Source: Acidobacteriota bacterium (GTDB taxonomy: Bacteria; Acidobacteriota; Blastocatellia; RBC074). Taken from it: a stretch of 64,000 bases of DNA. Positions 33,196-43,660 of the stretch are shown in pieces. Within the stretch, counting starts at the first letter, position 1. Every line of letters begins with the position of its first letter. A program made the translations under genes and the position numbers. The stretch covers positions 310,001-374,000 of the forward strand of contig JAFDVI010000020.1 in assembly GCA_018269055.1 (NCBI GenBank), read 5' to 3'. The notes under the pieces are model-generated. The model was given only the letters and a program-made list of their open reading frames with translations, had not been told where the DNA came from and searched no databases.

Positions 33196-34572
33196 CTATC
33201 GGCCTCTCCAACCGCTTTGATTAACTTCGACCGCCACACCGCGCGGCTCGAAAATGTTTGGGGGCAGTTTGAATCCGTATTGCTCCAAGCGGTCCGAAAA
33301 ACGCGGGCGAATGCCGGTGGGTTGAAATTGGCCCTGGACTTCGCCATTGCGACCGACACCGGTGCGGATGAACCGGTAAATTTCCTGCATCGTGATAATT
33401 TCGCCTTCCATGCCGATGATTTCCGAAACGCTCATCACCTTACGAGTGCCATCGCCCATACGGGACACCTGAACAATCAAATGAATGGCGGAACTGATTT
33501 GCTGGCGCATGGCTTTGTCGGAAATCCGCAGGTTGGCCATGGCAATCATCGTTTCCAACCGGGACAGCGCATCGCGCGGCGTGTTGGCGTGGATGGTCGT
33601 CATACCGCCATCGTGGCCGGTGTTCATGGCCTGAAGCATATCAATGGCTTCATCGCCGCGCACCTCACCGACGATGATGCGATCCGGCCGCATACGCAAG
33701 GAGTTTTTCAGCAGGGAACGCTGTGTCACTTCGCCTCGGCCTTCGATGTTCGGCGGACGCGTTTCCAATCGAACGACGTGTGGTTGTTGCAGCAATAATT
33801 CCGCGGAATCTTCAATCGTCACCAATCGCTCGGTATCCGGAATGAACGACGACAAACAGTTGAGCATGGTCGTCTTACCCGCGCCGGTTCCTCCGGAAAT
33901 CAAAACGTTCAAGCGGGCTTTCACGCAGGCTTCCAGCATTTGAGCCAGTTCCGGCGTCAGCGCATTCAATCCAATCAGGTCTTTGATTTTCAGCGGATCG
34001 GTTCCGAAACGACGAATGGAAAGCGTTGGGCCATCCAAAGCCAGCGGCGGAATGATGGCATTGACGCGCGAACCATCTTTCAAGCGCGCATCCACCATCG
34101 GCGATGATTCGTCAATACGGCGGCCAATGCGCGATACGATGCGGTCAATGATCTGCATCAGGTGGGCATCATCGCGAAATGTGACGTCAACTTTTTCCAG
34201 TTTGCCGCGCCGCTCAATGTACACACTGCGACTGCCATTGACCAAAATATCAGCGATGGAAGTGTCAGCCAGAAGCGGCTCCAACGGCCCCAATCCGAAC
34301 AATTCGTTCAGAACGTCGGTTTGAATCTTTTCGCGCTCGGCTCCGCTTAGGGGAGCATTTTCATCATCGAGAATTTTGGTGATGGCTTTTTTGACTTCTG
34401 AATGCGCGACAGCCTGATCCAAGCCTTCCAGCTTGGAAAGATCCAGTCGGTTGATCAGGGTACGATGGACCTTGGCTTTCAGATCCTGCATCGCATTGGT
34501 TTCCGCCGTCGCGGTTCCTCGCGGCAGCGAACCGTTGATTTGATCCTGCAATCTGCTTTTGATAACTGACAT
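33196..34572 (-). CDS. cpaF: Tad pilus assembly ATPase TadA/CpaF
   Basis: 458 residues of the GspE/VirB11-type secretion ATPase family. Walker A is [14 protein letters not shown], and the Asp and His boxes are seen in [22 protein letters not shown] and [22 protein letters not shown]. Walker B is [25 protein letters not shown]. The N-terminal domain includes [20 protein letters not shown], typical of CpaF. It powers polymerisation of the Flp pilin. The start is the ATG at 34572. Its upstream neighbour is tadZ/cpaE, and tadB and tadC follow. Confidence 0.95.
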   Translation of the reverse strand: MSVIKSRLQDQINGSLPRGTATAETNAMQDLKAKVHRTLINRLDLSKLEGLDQAVAHSEVKKAITKILDDENAPLSGAEREKIQTDVLNELFGLGPLEPLLADTSIADILVNGSRSVYIERRGKLEKVDVTFRDDAHLMQIIDRIVSRIGRRIDESSPMVDARLKDGSRVNAIIPPLALDGPTLSIRRFGTDPLKIKDLIGLNALTPELAQMLEACVKARLNVLISGGTGAGKTTMLNCLSSFIPDTERLVTIEDSAELLLQQPHVVRLETRPPNIEGRGEVTQRSLLKNSLRMRPDRIIVGEVRGDEAIDMLQAMNTGHDGGMTTIHANTPRDALSRLETMIAMANLRISDKAMRQQISSAIHLIVQVSRMGDGTRKVMSVSEIIGMEGEIITMQEIYRFIRTGVGRNGEVQGQFQPTGIRPRFSDRLEQYGFKLPPNIFEPRGVAVEVNQSGWRGR

Positions 34573-34750
34573 GGTGTTTTCCAGAGGGGGCTTGTTTTTT
34601 TCTTTAGTTTGCCGGGTGCGGGAGGAAATTCCGGCATTGACAGCAATGATTCAGGGCTTGAAACCGTAGTGCCTTGCTTTATTTTCGCCAGTTTTGAGCT
34701 ATCAGGCCAGGAAGACCTGACCCAATATCGCGTTCAGCCAAGCTGCTCGT

Positions 34751-34769
34751 CCAAGCGCTCAGCGCTTGG
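34751..34769. repeat. Perfect palindrome with the cpaE stop codon as its loop
   Basis: Eight-base arms (CCAAGCGC at 34751-34758, GCGCTTGG at 34762-34769) enclose three bases that are the TGA stop of the gene read on the minus strand. A third copy of the arm word (AAGCGCTTGG) lies about 45 bases inside the gene. No T run follows, so it is not a standard terminator. Confidence 0.7.
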
Positions 34770-35961
34770 CGCCGAAAATCGAAGTCCAGCCGCTACGCTG
34801 GGGCTTGGAAGCGCTTGGTAACTGCTCAGATTGAGATTTAATGCCGGTCAGTTTACTGGCCAACACGCCGAAATCGTGAATGACTCGCGACTGGTTTTTG
34901 GATAACACCAGTGGTTCGCCAACATTGATGGAGGCAATCGCCGCTTGATAATCATTGGCGATGGTTGCGAAAACCTGCGTCTCCAGAACTTTCTCAACCT
35001 GCTTCAAATCGAATTCAGGAGTTTTGGTGTACCGATTAACGACAACCTTGATTCGGTTACGGTCATAGCCTAACCGCGTGAAGATATCCAGTGTGCGACG
35101 TGCGCTGCGAATCGCCGGAATGTCCAGCGTCAACAACAAAATCAAATCGTCCGCCGCATCCAATGCCGCAATCGTGTTTTCGTTCAACATACGCGGCGGA
35201 TCAATTACGACGTATTCGGTTTGCGCGCGCAGCAATGCGATTGAACGCGTGACGTGTTCGACTCGAACATCTTCGTCTTTTCCGATTTCGGTCGGTGCAG
35301 CCAGCAAAGTCAGGTTTTTTGACCTTTGCGTCAGGTAACTGGCCATCAACTGATCATCCAGCCGGTCATAATTGCGGACGACGTCGTGGATCGAATAAAT
35401 CGGTTCCAGTCCCAGGTATAGCGGCTGGTCGCCCGCTTGGAGATTCAAATCAATAACGCAGGCGCGTTTGCGAGACAGTCGCGCCAGACTTGCCGCCAGA
35501 TTCGCGGTGACAAACGTTGTTCCGCAACCGCCTTTGCTGGCAAAAACGGCCACCACCCGTCCCAAGTGGGACTCTTCGGGTCGAATCACCGATTGTTCGA
35601 TTTTGGCGAAAACGGAAGAGATTTCGGATTCAACCAATGGTTGACGCAGAAACTCTGTCGCCCCGGAACGGAAGGATTGCAGGATGACTTCAGGTGAACT
35701 GTCTTCGCTGGAGCAAATGACCGCTGTATCCGGTAATTCCTGATGAATACGCTCGACAAGCTGGAAGGAGTGATTCAACTCGCCGTTGAGCAAGACCAGG
35801 GTCGCTTGCGGGCGCAAACGATTCAATTCGTCCAGCACCTGCGGCGCATTCGGCAATTCGGCCAGGATTGCAAGCGGAATCTGGCTTGAACTGCGCAGTC
35901 GCGTTCTCTCCTGCTGACTCAAACTTCTGCCTATTACAACAACTGAAATTGCTTTCGACAC
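34759..35961 (-). CDS. cpaE: Tad pilus localisation protein TadZ/CpaE (MinD-like ATPase)
   Basis: 400 residues. An N-terminal receiver-like domain of about 130 residues ([30 protein letters not shown]) lacks a clear phosphorylated aspartate. A MinD/ParA-type ATPase follows with the deviant Walker [22 protein letters not shown], then [19 protein letters not shown] and [12 protein letters not shown]. The alanine-rich end carries [20 protein letters not shown]. CpaE-type proteins place the pilus machine at a cell pole. The start codon is GTG. Its stop codon is the loop of a perfect palindrome. Confidence 0.92.
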   Translation of the reverse strand: MSKAISVVVIGRSLSQQERTRLRSSSQIPLAILAELPNAPQVLDELNRLRPQATLVLLNGELNHSFQLVERIHQELPDTAVICSSEDSSPEVILQSFRSGATEFLRQPLVESEISSVFAKIEQSVIRPEESHLGRVVAVFASKGGCGTTFVTANLAASLARLSRKRACVIDLNLQAGDQPLYLGLEPIYSIHDVVRNYDRLDDQLMASYLTQRSKNLTLLAAPTEIGKDEDVRVEHVTRSIALLRAQTEYVVIDPPRMLNENTIAALDAADDLILLLTLDIPAIRSARRTLDIFTRLGYDRNRIKVVVNRYTKTPEFDLKQVEKVLETQVFATIANDYQAAIASINVGEPLVLSKNQSRVIHDFGVLASKLTGIKSQSEQLPSASKPQRSGWTSIFGAKR

Positions 35962-36177
35962 TTACTTTCGGTTCCTTGCTTGAAACTCGACTATGGTTTT
36001 GCCCGCTTTGAGATTCGAGAGAATTCGAGGACGGGCGCGGAAACTTTCCTGAACAACTTCAGGCCTTGCTTGAAACCAAATTATAGTCCCCGCACCAACG
36101 AAACTCCATCAAAAAGTCCCTTTCGAAATGTAAAGGTCAATTCTCCGGGAAACGGAATATGTCTTTCGTATGCCAGG

Positions 36178-37587
36178 TTATCTCATCAACTGTATGGACA
36201 TCGGCAGCCAAGTACGTTTGAAAACCGGGTCGTTGTCGATTGCCATATTGGACGGATCAATGGGCGTGCCTCCGGCAACAAGTTCCCGCACAAAGAACCC
36301 ATACAACGTGCCGTCATCTCGAACGTCCTGCATAAAAAACATTCCAATGTTCGTCACGCGCAAAACCGAGACATCCGGATTTCTGGCGACTTCGACCGGG
36401 CTGAACAGCATAACCGGGACGATCATCGCGTGAGTATTCGGCGCCGGATAGCTGCTGGACTTGATATACCGGTAACTATTCAGGACCGTTGTATCCAGAA
36501 AGTCGCTATCCAATGTGTTCGCCTTGAGCGATTGCAGACCTAACCTGGCCTGATCATAAGCCGTCACATCATCCTTGCTGTAAACGGTCAGGTCCATTCC
36601 GACTCTGATTTGTCCACAATATCCATATCGAGCCGCATCGGTCACAGAATATCCATTGCTCGAAACGCCGTTGGCCGAAACAGCGGGGAGCGCGGCAAGA
36701 TTGGCGATTCGATAAAATTTGGGTCTGATCTCAATATATCGCCCCATAACAGTTTTGTTGAGATCAATGTCGGAAACCACCTTGGTATCGCGCACACCCG
36801 TCACGTAATCTCCGACACCGCCACCATAAGCATCTAAATAAGGCGGCGTGTTGCGCGCCCCTGCGGCAAACCTGGAACGGTAATAGTCGCCAAATAGCGT
36901 GGGCCATTCGTCCGCCCCCCGTGCCGGATCACCAGGCCAATGTACATTATTGCTGGAATCAAAGAACGTGTCAGCCAGCATCACCGGGCTCCAGCAGCCG
37001 CCGCCTTGCTGTGACTTTGCAAGGCCAATCGTGCCGGTTCCTCCATCCACTGGCAACACTGTCGCAGTCGCACCCGCACTGATGTTAAACCCGTTCAATC
37101 CGAACATTCCTGCAAATAAGGTGGGCACCGGAATACTTGAATCCACCTTTACTCGTGGAAGCTCATCCCCATTGGTCAACACCTGGATATTTCCACTGGT
37201 AATCACGATGTCATTGGCGTTCGGCGAGGGATCGTTCGCTGCCGGATCGGCGTAGCGGCGAACCTGATTCAATTTGGCATAATCAACCGCCAACTTTTGA
37301 GCGATGGCTTGCTGTTGTGGACCGGGATCCGTGGATTCAATTGTTAATCTGGTTGCTGCGATTCCCGCCAATGCGGCAGCATCAATTCCGTTTTGAAACT
37401 GCCCGCGCGCGCTGAAGGCAAACCCTAAGTCAATTGACAAGGCCAGAAACCCAATCATGACGGTAATCATCAATGCAGTCAGCATCATGATTGTTCCTCT
37501 TTGCCTGCGGTTCCGCTGGTCTTCTGCGTCGTGTCCAACTTTGATGCTGCCGGATTTTTCGCCAGGTTTTGTAAAGATGCGTTTCAT
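36178..37587 (-). CDS. TadG-like pilus assembly protein
   Basis: 469 residues. The N-terminus has the Flp assembly TadE/G pattern, a basic stretch (RNRRQRG) before one membrane span (TIMMLTALMITVMIGFLALSIDLG) and QNGIDAAALAGIAATRL. The large remainder is extracytoplasmic, rich in G, N, T and S, with a repeated style of short beta segments. No VWA MIDAS motif is seen, unlike some TadG proteins. It is placed between secretin and tadZ genes. It is thought to act in the periplasm as a pseudopilin-like partner of the machine. Confidence 0.82.
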   Translation of the reverse strand: MKRIFTKPGEKSGSIKVGHDAEDQRNRRQRGTIMMLTALMITVMIGFLALSIDLGFAFSARGQFQNGIDAAALAGIAATRLTIESTDPGPQQQAIAQKLAVDYAKLNQVRRYADPAANDPSPNANDIVITSGNIQVLTNGDELPRVKVDSSIPVPTLFAGMFGLNGFNISAGATATVLPVDGGTGTIGLAKSQQGGGCWSPVMLADTFFDSSNNVHWPGDPARGADEWPTLFGDYYRSRFAAGARNTPPYLDAYGGGVGDYVTGVRDTKVVSDIDLNKTVMGRYIEIRPKFYRIANLAALPAVSANGVSSNGYSVTDAARYGYCGQIRVGMDLTVYSKDDVTAYDQARLGLQSLKANTLDSDFLDTTVLNSYRYIKSSSYPAPNTHAMIVPVMLFSPVEVARNPDVSVLRVTNIGMFFMQDVRDDGTLYGFFVRELVAGGTPIDPSNMAIDNDPVFKRTWLPMSIQLMR

Positions 37588-37719
37588 GGTTTTCTACCTC
37601 TAAAACTGCGATCGCATCGCTTGAGCTGTGGTTGCAAGGAGAGGGATGCGGCTTGTCGCACAACATCCCTCTCGGTCAGTGCCAAAATATGCACAAATTG
37701 TCAGTCAGAACCCACATTG

Positions 37720-39477
37720 CTACGGCTTTTCGTTGTTCTGCGGATTCGGATTTTTCGTCCCCGACGCTTCTGTCTCCGGTTTAACGGTTTCGGGCTTTCC
37801 TGTTTTTCCGTTTCTGGTGACTGGCACATCAGCGCCCGTCGGCCCAATGGGGGCAGGCACAACCGAAGTCGGAACAACCGGGTTGATCGTCGAACTGAGA
37901 TTTGCCGTCGCCGCTTTCTCGGTCGTTTTTTCCGAAGCGGCAGGGTTATTCACAGGAACAGTAGCAGGCGTCACCTCAGACTTTAACGCTTTGGACTTGT
38001 CCTCACCAGACAGTTTTCGACTTTGATCTTCAAACTGCTCTTCGCCGGATTTACGTTGAACCGAATGGCCTGACTGGCCTTCGATCTGTCCAGCCGGTGA
38101 GCCGGTCGAATTCGATGACACCGGCTTCAGTTCGCTGACGCCGGGCAACCGAGGCAGTTGATCTGGATTGAGCGGCTCAACCAGTTTCACGGTGGCAAGA
38201 AACATCAACTCAGTTTCATTCCGTTGGAAACGACGGCTTTTGAATAGTTCGCCAAGAACCGGAATGTCGGCAAGCAGCGGAATCTTCGACAAGGAAACCT
38301 GTTCGTTATTGTCAATCAGACCAGCCAGCGCAAAACTTTGTCCATCGCGCAATTCAAGTGACGTTTTCGCACGACGCGTGCGCAATCCGGGCACGACCAA
38401 ATCTTGCACACGTATGCCTGAGCTAAAATCCAGACTGGAAACTTCAGGAGCCAATTCCAGACGGATGTGATTTTCGTCAATAATGGTTGGAACGAACTCC
38501 AATCGAACCCCGAATTCCTTCCAGACAATCGTTATCGCAGATTGCCCCGCATTGACCGATTGCAGCACTGGCACCGGAAATTCTCCGCCAGCCAGAAAAT
38601 TCGCTTTTTGGCCATGCATTGCGATCAAATTTGGCTCAGCCAATTCCCGAATCGCGCCGCGAGTTTGCAAGGCTCGAACAAACCCCAAAATGCCAGCATC
38701 ATTATTGGGATTGCCCATCAAAATGTTCACACCACTCAGGGAGCCAGCGGTCGCTGTGACGACCTTCTGAATCAGATCAATGCCCCCTTCACCAGCGCCT
38801 GGTCCGCCAGAGCTGATGAATGTCGGAATGGTACTGTTTGCCACGCCGTACGCAGTGGCCAATTCGCGCAGGACTGAACGGTTGACCTCAGCCACTCGTA
38901 TCTGCAACTGCACTTGCGCGGCATCCAGCACTGGCGCTTTGAGCAGATTGGTCACCTTCAACCCTGCGGCTTCGATGATCTTTTGTACCTGATCGGCAAG
39001 TTCGGGTTTCGTCACACTGCCGGAAAGAACGACAGAATTGTTGACCTGACTGAGCTGAATGTTCTCCTTCGGAAACAGAACCTTGATCTGGTTATCAATC
39101 AAGGAAAGGTTGGTCAGCACGTAAATATCAAACGCAACCAGTCGTTCCGGCTCACCTTCCTTTTTCTTGGCCCAGGCCACCATGTTGACTTGCCCAAACG
39201 TCAGGCCATTGACGATTGCCTGACGGAAATTGATGGGAATGACCTGCGCGACCTTTTCATCGGAGATCGCGATCCGCTCATAATCCGCGTCGAATTCGAT
39301 GACGCGCGATTGGCCGACTTGCACATCAATTTTGATGGGTTGGCCGTTATTCGTGAAAGAAGCTTGAATCATTCTCTCCTGCGCGTTGGCAAGGACGCTC
39401 AAAATCATCAGCGTGAATACCGCAACCGCCAGTTTGAGAACGGGTTGAACATTGAATCGTTGAAACAGATTTGTCAT
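37720..39477 (-). CDS. cpaC: Tad pilus outer membrane secretin CpaC/RcpA
   Basis: 585 residues. A signal peptide ([20 protein letters not shown]) is followed by a pilus-secretin N domain ([19 protein letters not shown]), a BON-like region ([22 protein letters not shown]) and the secretin core ([22 protein letters not shown], then [32 protein letters not shown]). A tail of about 110 residues is rich in S, K, P and T and is probably disordered. The start at 39477 is supported by CAGGAGACGAT directly before it. It should form the outer membrane ring for the Flp pilus. Confidence 0.94.
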   Translation of the reverse strand: MTNLFQRFNVQPVLKLAVAVFTLMILSVLANAQERMIQASFTNNGQPIKIDVQVGQSRVIEFDADYERIAISDEKVAQVIPINFRQAIVNGLTFGQVNMVAWAKKKEGEPERLVAFDIYVLTNLSLIDNQIKVLFPKENIQLSQVNNSVVLSGSVTKPELADQVQKIIEAAGLKVTNLLKAPVLDAAQVQLQIRVAEVNRSVLRELATAYGVANSTIPTFISSGGPGAGEGGIDLIQKVVTATAGSLSGVNILMGNPNNDAGILGFVRALQTRGAIRELAEPNLIAMHGQKANFLAGGEFPVPVLQSVNAGQSAITIVWKEFGVRLEFVPTIIDENHIRLELAPEVSSLDFSSGIRVQDLVVPGLRTRRAKTSLELRDGQSFALAGLIDNNEQVSLSKIPLLADIPVLGELFKSRRFQRNETELMFLATVKLVEPLNPDQLPRLPGVSELKPVSSNSTGSPAGQIEGQSGHSVQRKSGEEQFEDQSRKLSGEDKSKALKSEVTPATVPVNNPAASEKTTEKAATANLSSTINPVVPTSVVPAPIGPTGADVPVTRNGKTGKPETVKPETEASGTKNPNPQNNEKP

Positions 39478-39564
39478 ATCGTCTCCTGAAATTTCGGCTG
39501 TCAAAGCTTTTCAATCCACATCGGCGATATCGCCGATTTCAGCCAGTGGAGGGACGTTAAAATT

Positions 39565-40476
39565 CTAGGGCACCATCTCAATTCGCGACCGCTTTGTGCC
39601 TTCGATCAACTCGATTGTTTTTTCGAGATTGACCTTTTTCACAGACGGTCCTTGCGGTTGTTGATTCGGATTGTTGACGTTAATCGTCCAGGGCTGAATT
39701 GTAGGCATTGGGCGAGGTCCGCCGCCTGCTCCTTGTCGGACTCCTTCCAATGCGCGACGTTCCAAAGCAATGTCATCCAACACATCACGTTTGGTTGCGC
39801 CCGGAGTTTTCGGCAAATCCTGATCCGTGGCGTTGCGAATCGAAAGCTGCAATTTGCCTTCGGACTCAGCCAGTTTGACTTTTTCCGCTTGCGCAGGCGT
39901 TAACTCCAACGTCACCGTATTCACCAGCGCGGGTTTTCCATCTTTGCTGGTTTCCATCTTTTGACCACCAGCCAGCACACGAACCTTCTGGAGAACAACC
40001 TTCGAAACCGGCTTCGCTCCATCAAGCTGCGGAGTCATAATTGCAATCACATCCACGTAAGTTCCGGGCGAAATAAATCCAGCCACACCGCTTGCCTCAT
40101 CCACGCGAACGGAAACGGATCGCATTCCTTCCGTAACCAATGAGGACAAACCGGGTTGAGCGCCTAAGCCCGCCAACTGTTTTGACAAGACAAATGTCTT
40201 ATCCGGTATGTCCGCAGTCGTCACACGATTGAGGACTTCTTCCAGCTTCAGCATCGCCCCGGGCGGAATTTGATCCGCTTTGAATTTGGCACTTTTGACT
40301 TGTTGCGTAGTAATTTCTGTTCCAACAGGGATATCCCCTACGGCAACAATTACATCCCGCTCACCTTGGGCAATCTTCTGCTTGAGATTTTGTTCCATGT
40401 ACCTCTGCGCCAGTAAGATCGCCAGCAAGCCAAAAACTATTGCGCCTGCAAGGGCAATAAAAAAACGTCTATTCAT
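39565..40476 (-). CDS. cpaB: Flp pilus assembly protein CpaB/RcpC
   Basis: 303 residues. One N-terminal span ([19 protein letters not shown]) anchors it in the inner membrane. A SAF domain follows ([24 protein letters not shown] and [10 protein letters not shown]), then [31 protein letters not shown], which is the typical CpaB signature. Family members help secretin assembly, perhaps by binding peptidoglycan or glycans. The gene lies 87 bases upstream of the secretin start on the same strand. Confidence 0.93.
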   Translation of the reverse strand: MNRRFFIALAGAIVFGLLAILLAQRYMEQNLKQKIAQGERDVIVAVGDIPVGTEITTQQVKSAKFKADQIPPGAMLKLEEVLNRVTTADIPDKTFVLSKQLAGLGAQPGLSSLVTEGMRSVSVRVDEASGVAGFISPGTYVDVIAIMTPQLDGAKPVSKVVLQKVRVLAGGQKMETSKDGKPALVNTVTLELTPAQAEKVKLAESEGKLQLSIRNATDQDLPKTPGATKRDVLDDIALERRALEGVRQGAGGGPRPMPTIQPWTINVNNPNQQPQGPSVKKVNLEKTIELIEGTKRSRIEMVP

Positions 40477-40594
40477 TTTGGTGACTCCTTAAACGAAATC
40501 CGAAAAACCAAACCTTCTGCTCTTGATACTATGTCGAAACGACGATAGGGGCGTATTCCAATGAGTGCGGATGAAACTTTGATGCCCAAAAGCC

Positions 40595-41110
40595 TTATTC
40601 CTGTTCGAGATAACACGTGACACCCATTTTGACATCTTTTTGATCGGGAGAATTTGAATTGAACATGGTCAGGATAATGGGAAGCGCTGTATCGAACTTA
40701 TGACTAATCTGAATTCCGATGCGGTCGCCGCGATTTCCGCCAGAATAATTTTCCTCAACCTTGTCGTCGGCGGTGCCAAAGATATTATCGCCACCAGGCA
40801 ACAACCGTATCGGAACAATTTTCGTGTCTGAAGTGACAACCACTCCTGAATTGTTCAAGTAGGAGGTTACTGCTTTCACCGCCGCATCCTGCTTTTGGCT
40901 TTCACTCGAGAAGGAAAGGCCTGCTCCATAGGGCATCGCCAAAACTCTCGCGCCTTCACGTGCAGCCAATGTCAGCGATTGCTTAACTGCCCAAGCGCGC
41001 CCAATCTCGATAATTGATAAAACAAAGGCAAGGAATAGAGGAAGGATAACAGCCATTTCGACCATGGATTGTCCATGCTCCCTGAACTTCGTCCATTTAT
41101 GATTGCACAT
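40595..41110 (-). CDS. TadE-like minor pilin (second copy)
   Basis: 171 residues. A cytoplasmic leader ([14 protein letters not shown]) ends before a long span ([26 protein letters not shown]), where prepilin peptidase cleavage would leave a glutamate near position 5, as in TadE pseudopilins. The following [20 protein letters not shown] is the TadE consensus. The start at 41110 follows GGAG eight bases upstream. A longer reading from 41182 would overlap the neighbour. TadE proteins are minor pilins required for Flp fibre assembly. Confidence 0.88.
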   Translation of the reverse strand: MCNHKWTKFREHGQSMVEMAVILPLFLAFVLSIIEIGRAWAVKQSLTLAAREGARVLAMPYGAGLSFSSESQKQDAAVKAVTSYLNNSGVVVTSDTKIVPIRLLPGGDNIFGTADDKVEENYSGGNRGDRIGIQISHKFDTALPIILTMFNSNSPDQKDVKMGVTCYLEQE

Positions 41111-41171
41111 GATATTTCTCCGCTGCTCCGGACAGTTGGATTCCAGCCTGCAAATTTCCATTGGGTGTACT

Positions 41172-41723
41172 TTACCCGCCACGTTTCATGGTGCAACTGG
41201 CAATCACTTGAATTTCCTTATAGCTCAAATCGAACCCAGGACTAGGCACATTAAACGGAAGGTCTATTGAATACAGCAGCGTTACTTTTACTTGTAATGG
41301 GTCACGGCTTATCGCTTCCAAGGCGTTGCGAGACGCTGTGCTATCTTTGGAAAAGAAAAATAACTTCCCTGTTTGGACGCTTCCATCAAACCCTTGGTTG
41401 GTCATGTACTCACGAACCGCTGGCGCAACGTACTTCTCAAAATTATTAGCCGTGCCGCTGTTGGGGTCACAGGCTGGAGGTGAACAGTGGTCTACACCTC
41501 CACGAACTGGGTTTTTCGCCCAAATCCGCGCCCCTTCGTAGGCGGCTCCATACAAAGCCATTTGCAAATTGAATCCTTGTGCAATGATTGAAACTCCTAT
41601 CAGCATAACGAAAAGAATCAGAATCATAAGGGCAAATTCGATGAGAGCTTGCCCTTGTTCTTCTTTTCTGTGCCGATTGCGACGGACGGAGTGATGAAAA
41701 TGAAGTTTCTGAAGATGTTTCAT
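41172..41723 (-). CDS. TadE-like minor pilin (first copy)
   Basis: 183 residues. A basic leader ([15 protein letters not shown]) leads to [25 protein letters not shown], where cleavage after glycine would give a mature start with glutamate at position 5. The family pattern [19 protein letters not shown] follows. A short loop with Cys ([13 protein letters not shown]) may form a disulfide outside the membrane. The ATG at 41723 is used rather than the start 15 bases upstream because GAGG precedes it. Two tandem TadE genes are common in Tad loci. Confidence 0.86.
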   Translation of the reverse strand: MKHLQKLHFHHSVRRNRHRKEEQGQALIEFALMILILFVMLIGVSIIAQGFNLQMALYGAAYEGARIWAKNPVRGGVDHCSPPACDPNSGTANNFEKYVAPAVREYMTNQGFDGSVQTGKLFFFSKDSTASRNALEAISRDPLQVKVTLLYSIDLPFNVPSPGFDLSYKEIQVIASCTMKRGG

Positions 41724-41918
41724 TGCTGACCTCGTCACAAAACACTGCTAAACCAGCTAAAGCATCTACATTGCCAGGAATTATCTGGGGGTGAGCACGA
41801 GGTGAATGATAAAACAATGCAAGATGACTTTGTCAAAGGCTTGAGGGGAAAGATTGCTTGTCCAAAAAGTAAAGTTGTTCAAAATTACAATTCAGCGCGC
41901 AGGTGCACCATTACAGAA

Positions 41919-42482
41919 TCAAAGAATGGATTTAAGAAATCCCGTATAAATTGAAATCAATGCCCCAATTGCTATCGCAACACCAAACGGCGTCGTTGCA
42001 GAGGCAACACTTTTATCATCCAGACTTTCAAGGCGCACCGCATACAACCGTAAGCTTACAACAAAAAACCCAAGAAAATTAAACAAGATGCGCCTGAAAC
42101 GAAGCCAGGTGACTTTCAATTTTCCTTGTCGGATGACCATAATCGCCGCTAAGACGGGGTAACAAAGCAGTGTTATCAGCAGGACGCGAATGATGCTTGT
42201 CGCTCCAACAAATGACCCAATCGCCATCATAAATTTGACGTCACCTGCTTTCATTCCTTTAACCAAATAAGGAATTAGCAAGATAACAAACCCGATCCCT
42301 ATTCCCTTCAAAGAGAATGCAAGGCCTGCCCAGCCAGAATCAAACCAATGAACGGATAGTCCGATCAGTGAAGCAGGCATGACGATGAAATTGGGAATTC
42401 GGCGTTCCCGTAGATCAAAGATCGCAACAGCAACCACAAGAACAGTCAAGCTAACAATAGAACTCCATTCCGGCCAACTCAT
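41919..42482 (-). CDS. cpaA: Prepilin peptidase (A24 family, TadV/CpaA)
   Basis: 187 residues with about six spans. The two catalytic aspartates of the A24A-type peptidases are seen in [14 protein letters not shown] and in [17 protein letters not shown]. It should process the Flp pilin and the TadE-type pseudopilins. The start at 42482 ([12 protein letters not shown]) lacks a clear ribosome binding site. An upstream start at 42521 is also possible and would only add 13 polar residues. The 3' end lies 195 bases before tadE. Confidence 0.9.
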   Translation of the reverse strand: MSWPEWSSIVSLTVLVVAVAIFDLRERRIPNFIVMPASLIGLSVHWFDSGWAGLAFSLKGIGIGFVILLIPYLVKGMKAGDVKFMMAIGSFVGATSIIRVLLITLLCYPVLAAIMVIRQGKLKVTWLRFRRILFNFLGFFVVSLRLYAVRLESLDDKSVASATTPFGVAIAIGALISIYTGFLKSIL

Positions 42483-43029
42483 TACAAAGCCATTTCTATT
42501 TGCAACTCGACAGACTTCCAACGACTGCCATACCTTAGGATCAAGATACGTATCGGCAAATTCTGGCGGCTTTCGAGAGGGCTATCGGGCACCGACCTTC
42601 AAACGATGCCCTCTCAACCGCATCAAAACCACACTTCAGGAATCTTGCAAACTCAACCTTTAGAAAAGCCAACTTTGCTTCAAGAAGTACAGTTCAACCG
42701 ATCTAAATTTATTATTGATAGCAAGTGTGAAGCAGGGGCGTTCTCCCACACTTAGTAAGGGTTAAAGCATACTGTGATGACGAAATCTTTTTGGCTATCA
42801 TTGGGTGTATAGATAGCCTCCTGATAAACCATAACAGCGTAACTTTAATCTGATGGTGTGCCACTCGGTGAGATGCGGTTGGGTCGGGACCTTAATTTAC
42901 AATCACACTTGGCTACCTATAGAAAAATTACTCGACAAGGCCACCAAGAAAATGATTCTTACTTTTTTCGCAGGCCCTCTATACGCAGAGGACGATGTGG
43001 CGTTCACAGTCAGGTCCAATGACTACAAA
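42483..43029. other. Intergenic region between flp and the prepilin peptidase gene
   Basis: 547 bases without a gene that I can support. On the transcript of the pilus operon it would hold two stem-loops. The first is AAGTGTG with CACACTT (42723-42754), containing an inner GGG/CCC pair. The second is a 12-base stem with a one-base bulge (42575-42587 with 42604-42615, GAGAGGGC in both). Such structures after the pilin gene could keep pilin messages more abundant than the downstream genes. This is an inference; there is no T run after either stem. Confidence 0.5.
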
Positions 43030-43206
43030 CTACGAAATGCTGTTGTTCGCAGTCGTCAGCTTAGTATTGATCTTGCTGAAAATTTGACTGATGCTTTGGC
43101 CCATGGTCGTCAAAACGAAGACCGCCGCCGCACCGATCAAAACCAATAGCAAGGAATACTCGACGATATCCTGACCTTGTTCATCCTTGATAAACTCTTT
43201 AATCAT
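43030..43206 (-). CDS. flp: Flp family type IVb major pilin
   Basis: 58 residues, read directly from the sequence: ATG at 43204-43206, TAG at 43030-43032, with GGAG eight bases upstream. The leader MIKEFIKDEQG ends in glycine, followed by QDIVEYSLLLVLIGAAAVFV. The glutamate at position 5 and tyrosine at position 6 after the cleavage site are the Flp signature. The remainder (LTTMGQSISQIFSKINTKL) is the usual amphipathic end. It is the fibre subunit of the adhesive Tad pilus and is placed first in the locus, as in Caulobacter and Aggregatibacter. Confidence 0.95.
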   Translation of the reverse strand: MIKEFIKDEQGQDIVEYSLLLVLIGAAAVFVLTTMGQSISQIFSKINTKLTTANNSIS

Positions 43207-43660
43207 TTTTTTCTCCTGTCTTGTCTGGTTATGGGTTGAAACGCTTGGTTGCGTAGAATCAAACTCAAGGGGAAACGCGAAATTGATTCAGTTAGAACAA
43301 CTGTGGATCAATGAAGCAATGGTTCACTTGTAAACCGCTCCTCACAACACCACTTTGCTAGTTGCACACTGATTCAAGGACTAAGCTCTACAGCAAAAGG
43401 TGAATTTTCTTCCTTACTACGCAGAACTTCTCCCCTGACAAGCTCATCAACATAGGTAAAATTTATTGGGGGGTCGAATCGTTGATGCCAAATCAGACCG
43501 AGTGAGTTGCAGAAAAACATCTCATAAATTCGGTACGCTCAACGATAAGGAGCGAAAGTCGGGCGCATTCTACTCACAACTCCCTTATTCGATCAAGCGA
43601 AAACTTATGAACTTTTTAGGCAGTTCCAAGTAAGCAGATTTCGCCCTTTCTCGTCCAGCG
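43207..43660. other. Region upstream of the pilin gene
   Basis: 454 bases with no gene I can support. It is expected to carry the pilus operon promoter. A candidate is noted at 43567-43596. The rest would be a long untranslated leader of about 350 bases. I looked for sigma54 boxes and riboswitch-like conserved cores and saw none. Confidence 0.5.
43567..43596 (-). promoter_or_regulatory. Candidate sigma70-type promoter of the Tad locus
   Basis: On the minus strand TTGATC (43591-43596) and TAGAAT (43567-43572) are 18 bases apart. The minus 10 box matches five of six positions. It lies about 360 bases before the flp ATG. A promoter nearer to the gene is not excluded. Confidence 0.3.

Noticed and set aside
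43466..43490. TRNA-like T-loop word (GGTCGAATC)
   Set aside because: There is no matching acceptor stem, anticodon arm or D arm around it.
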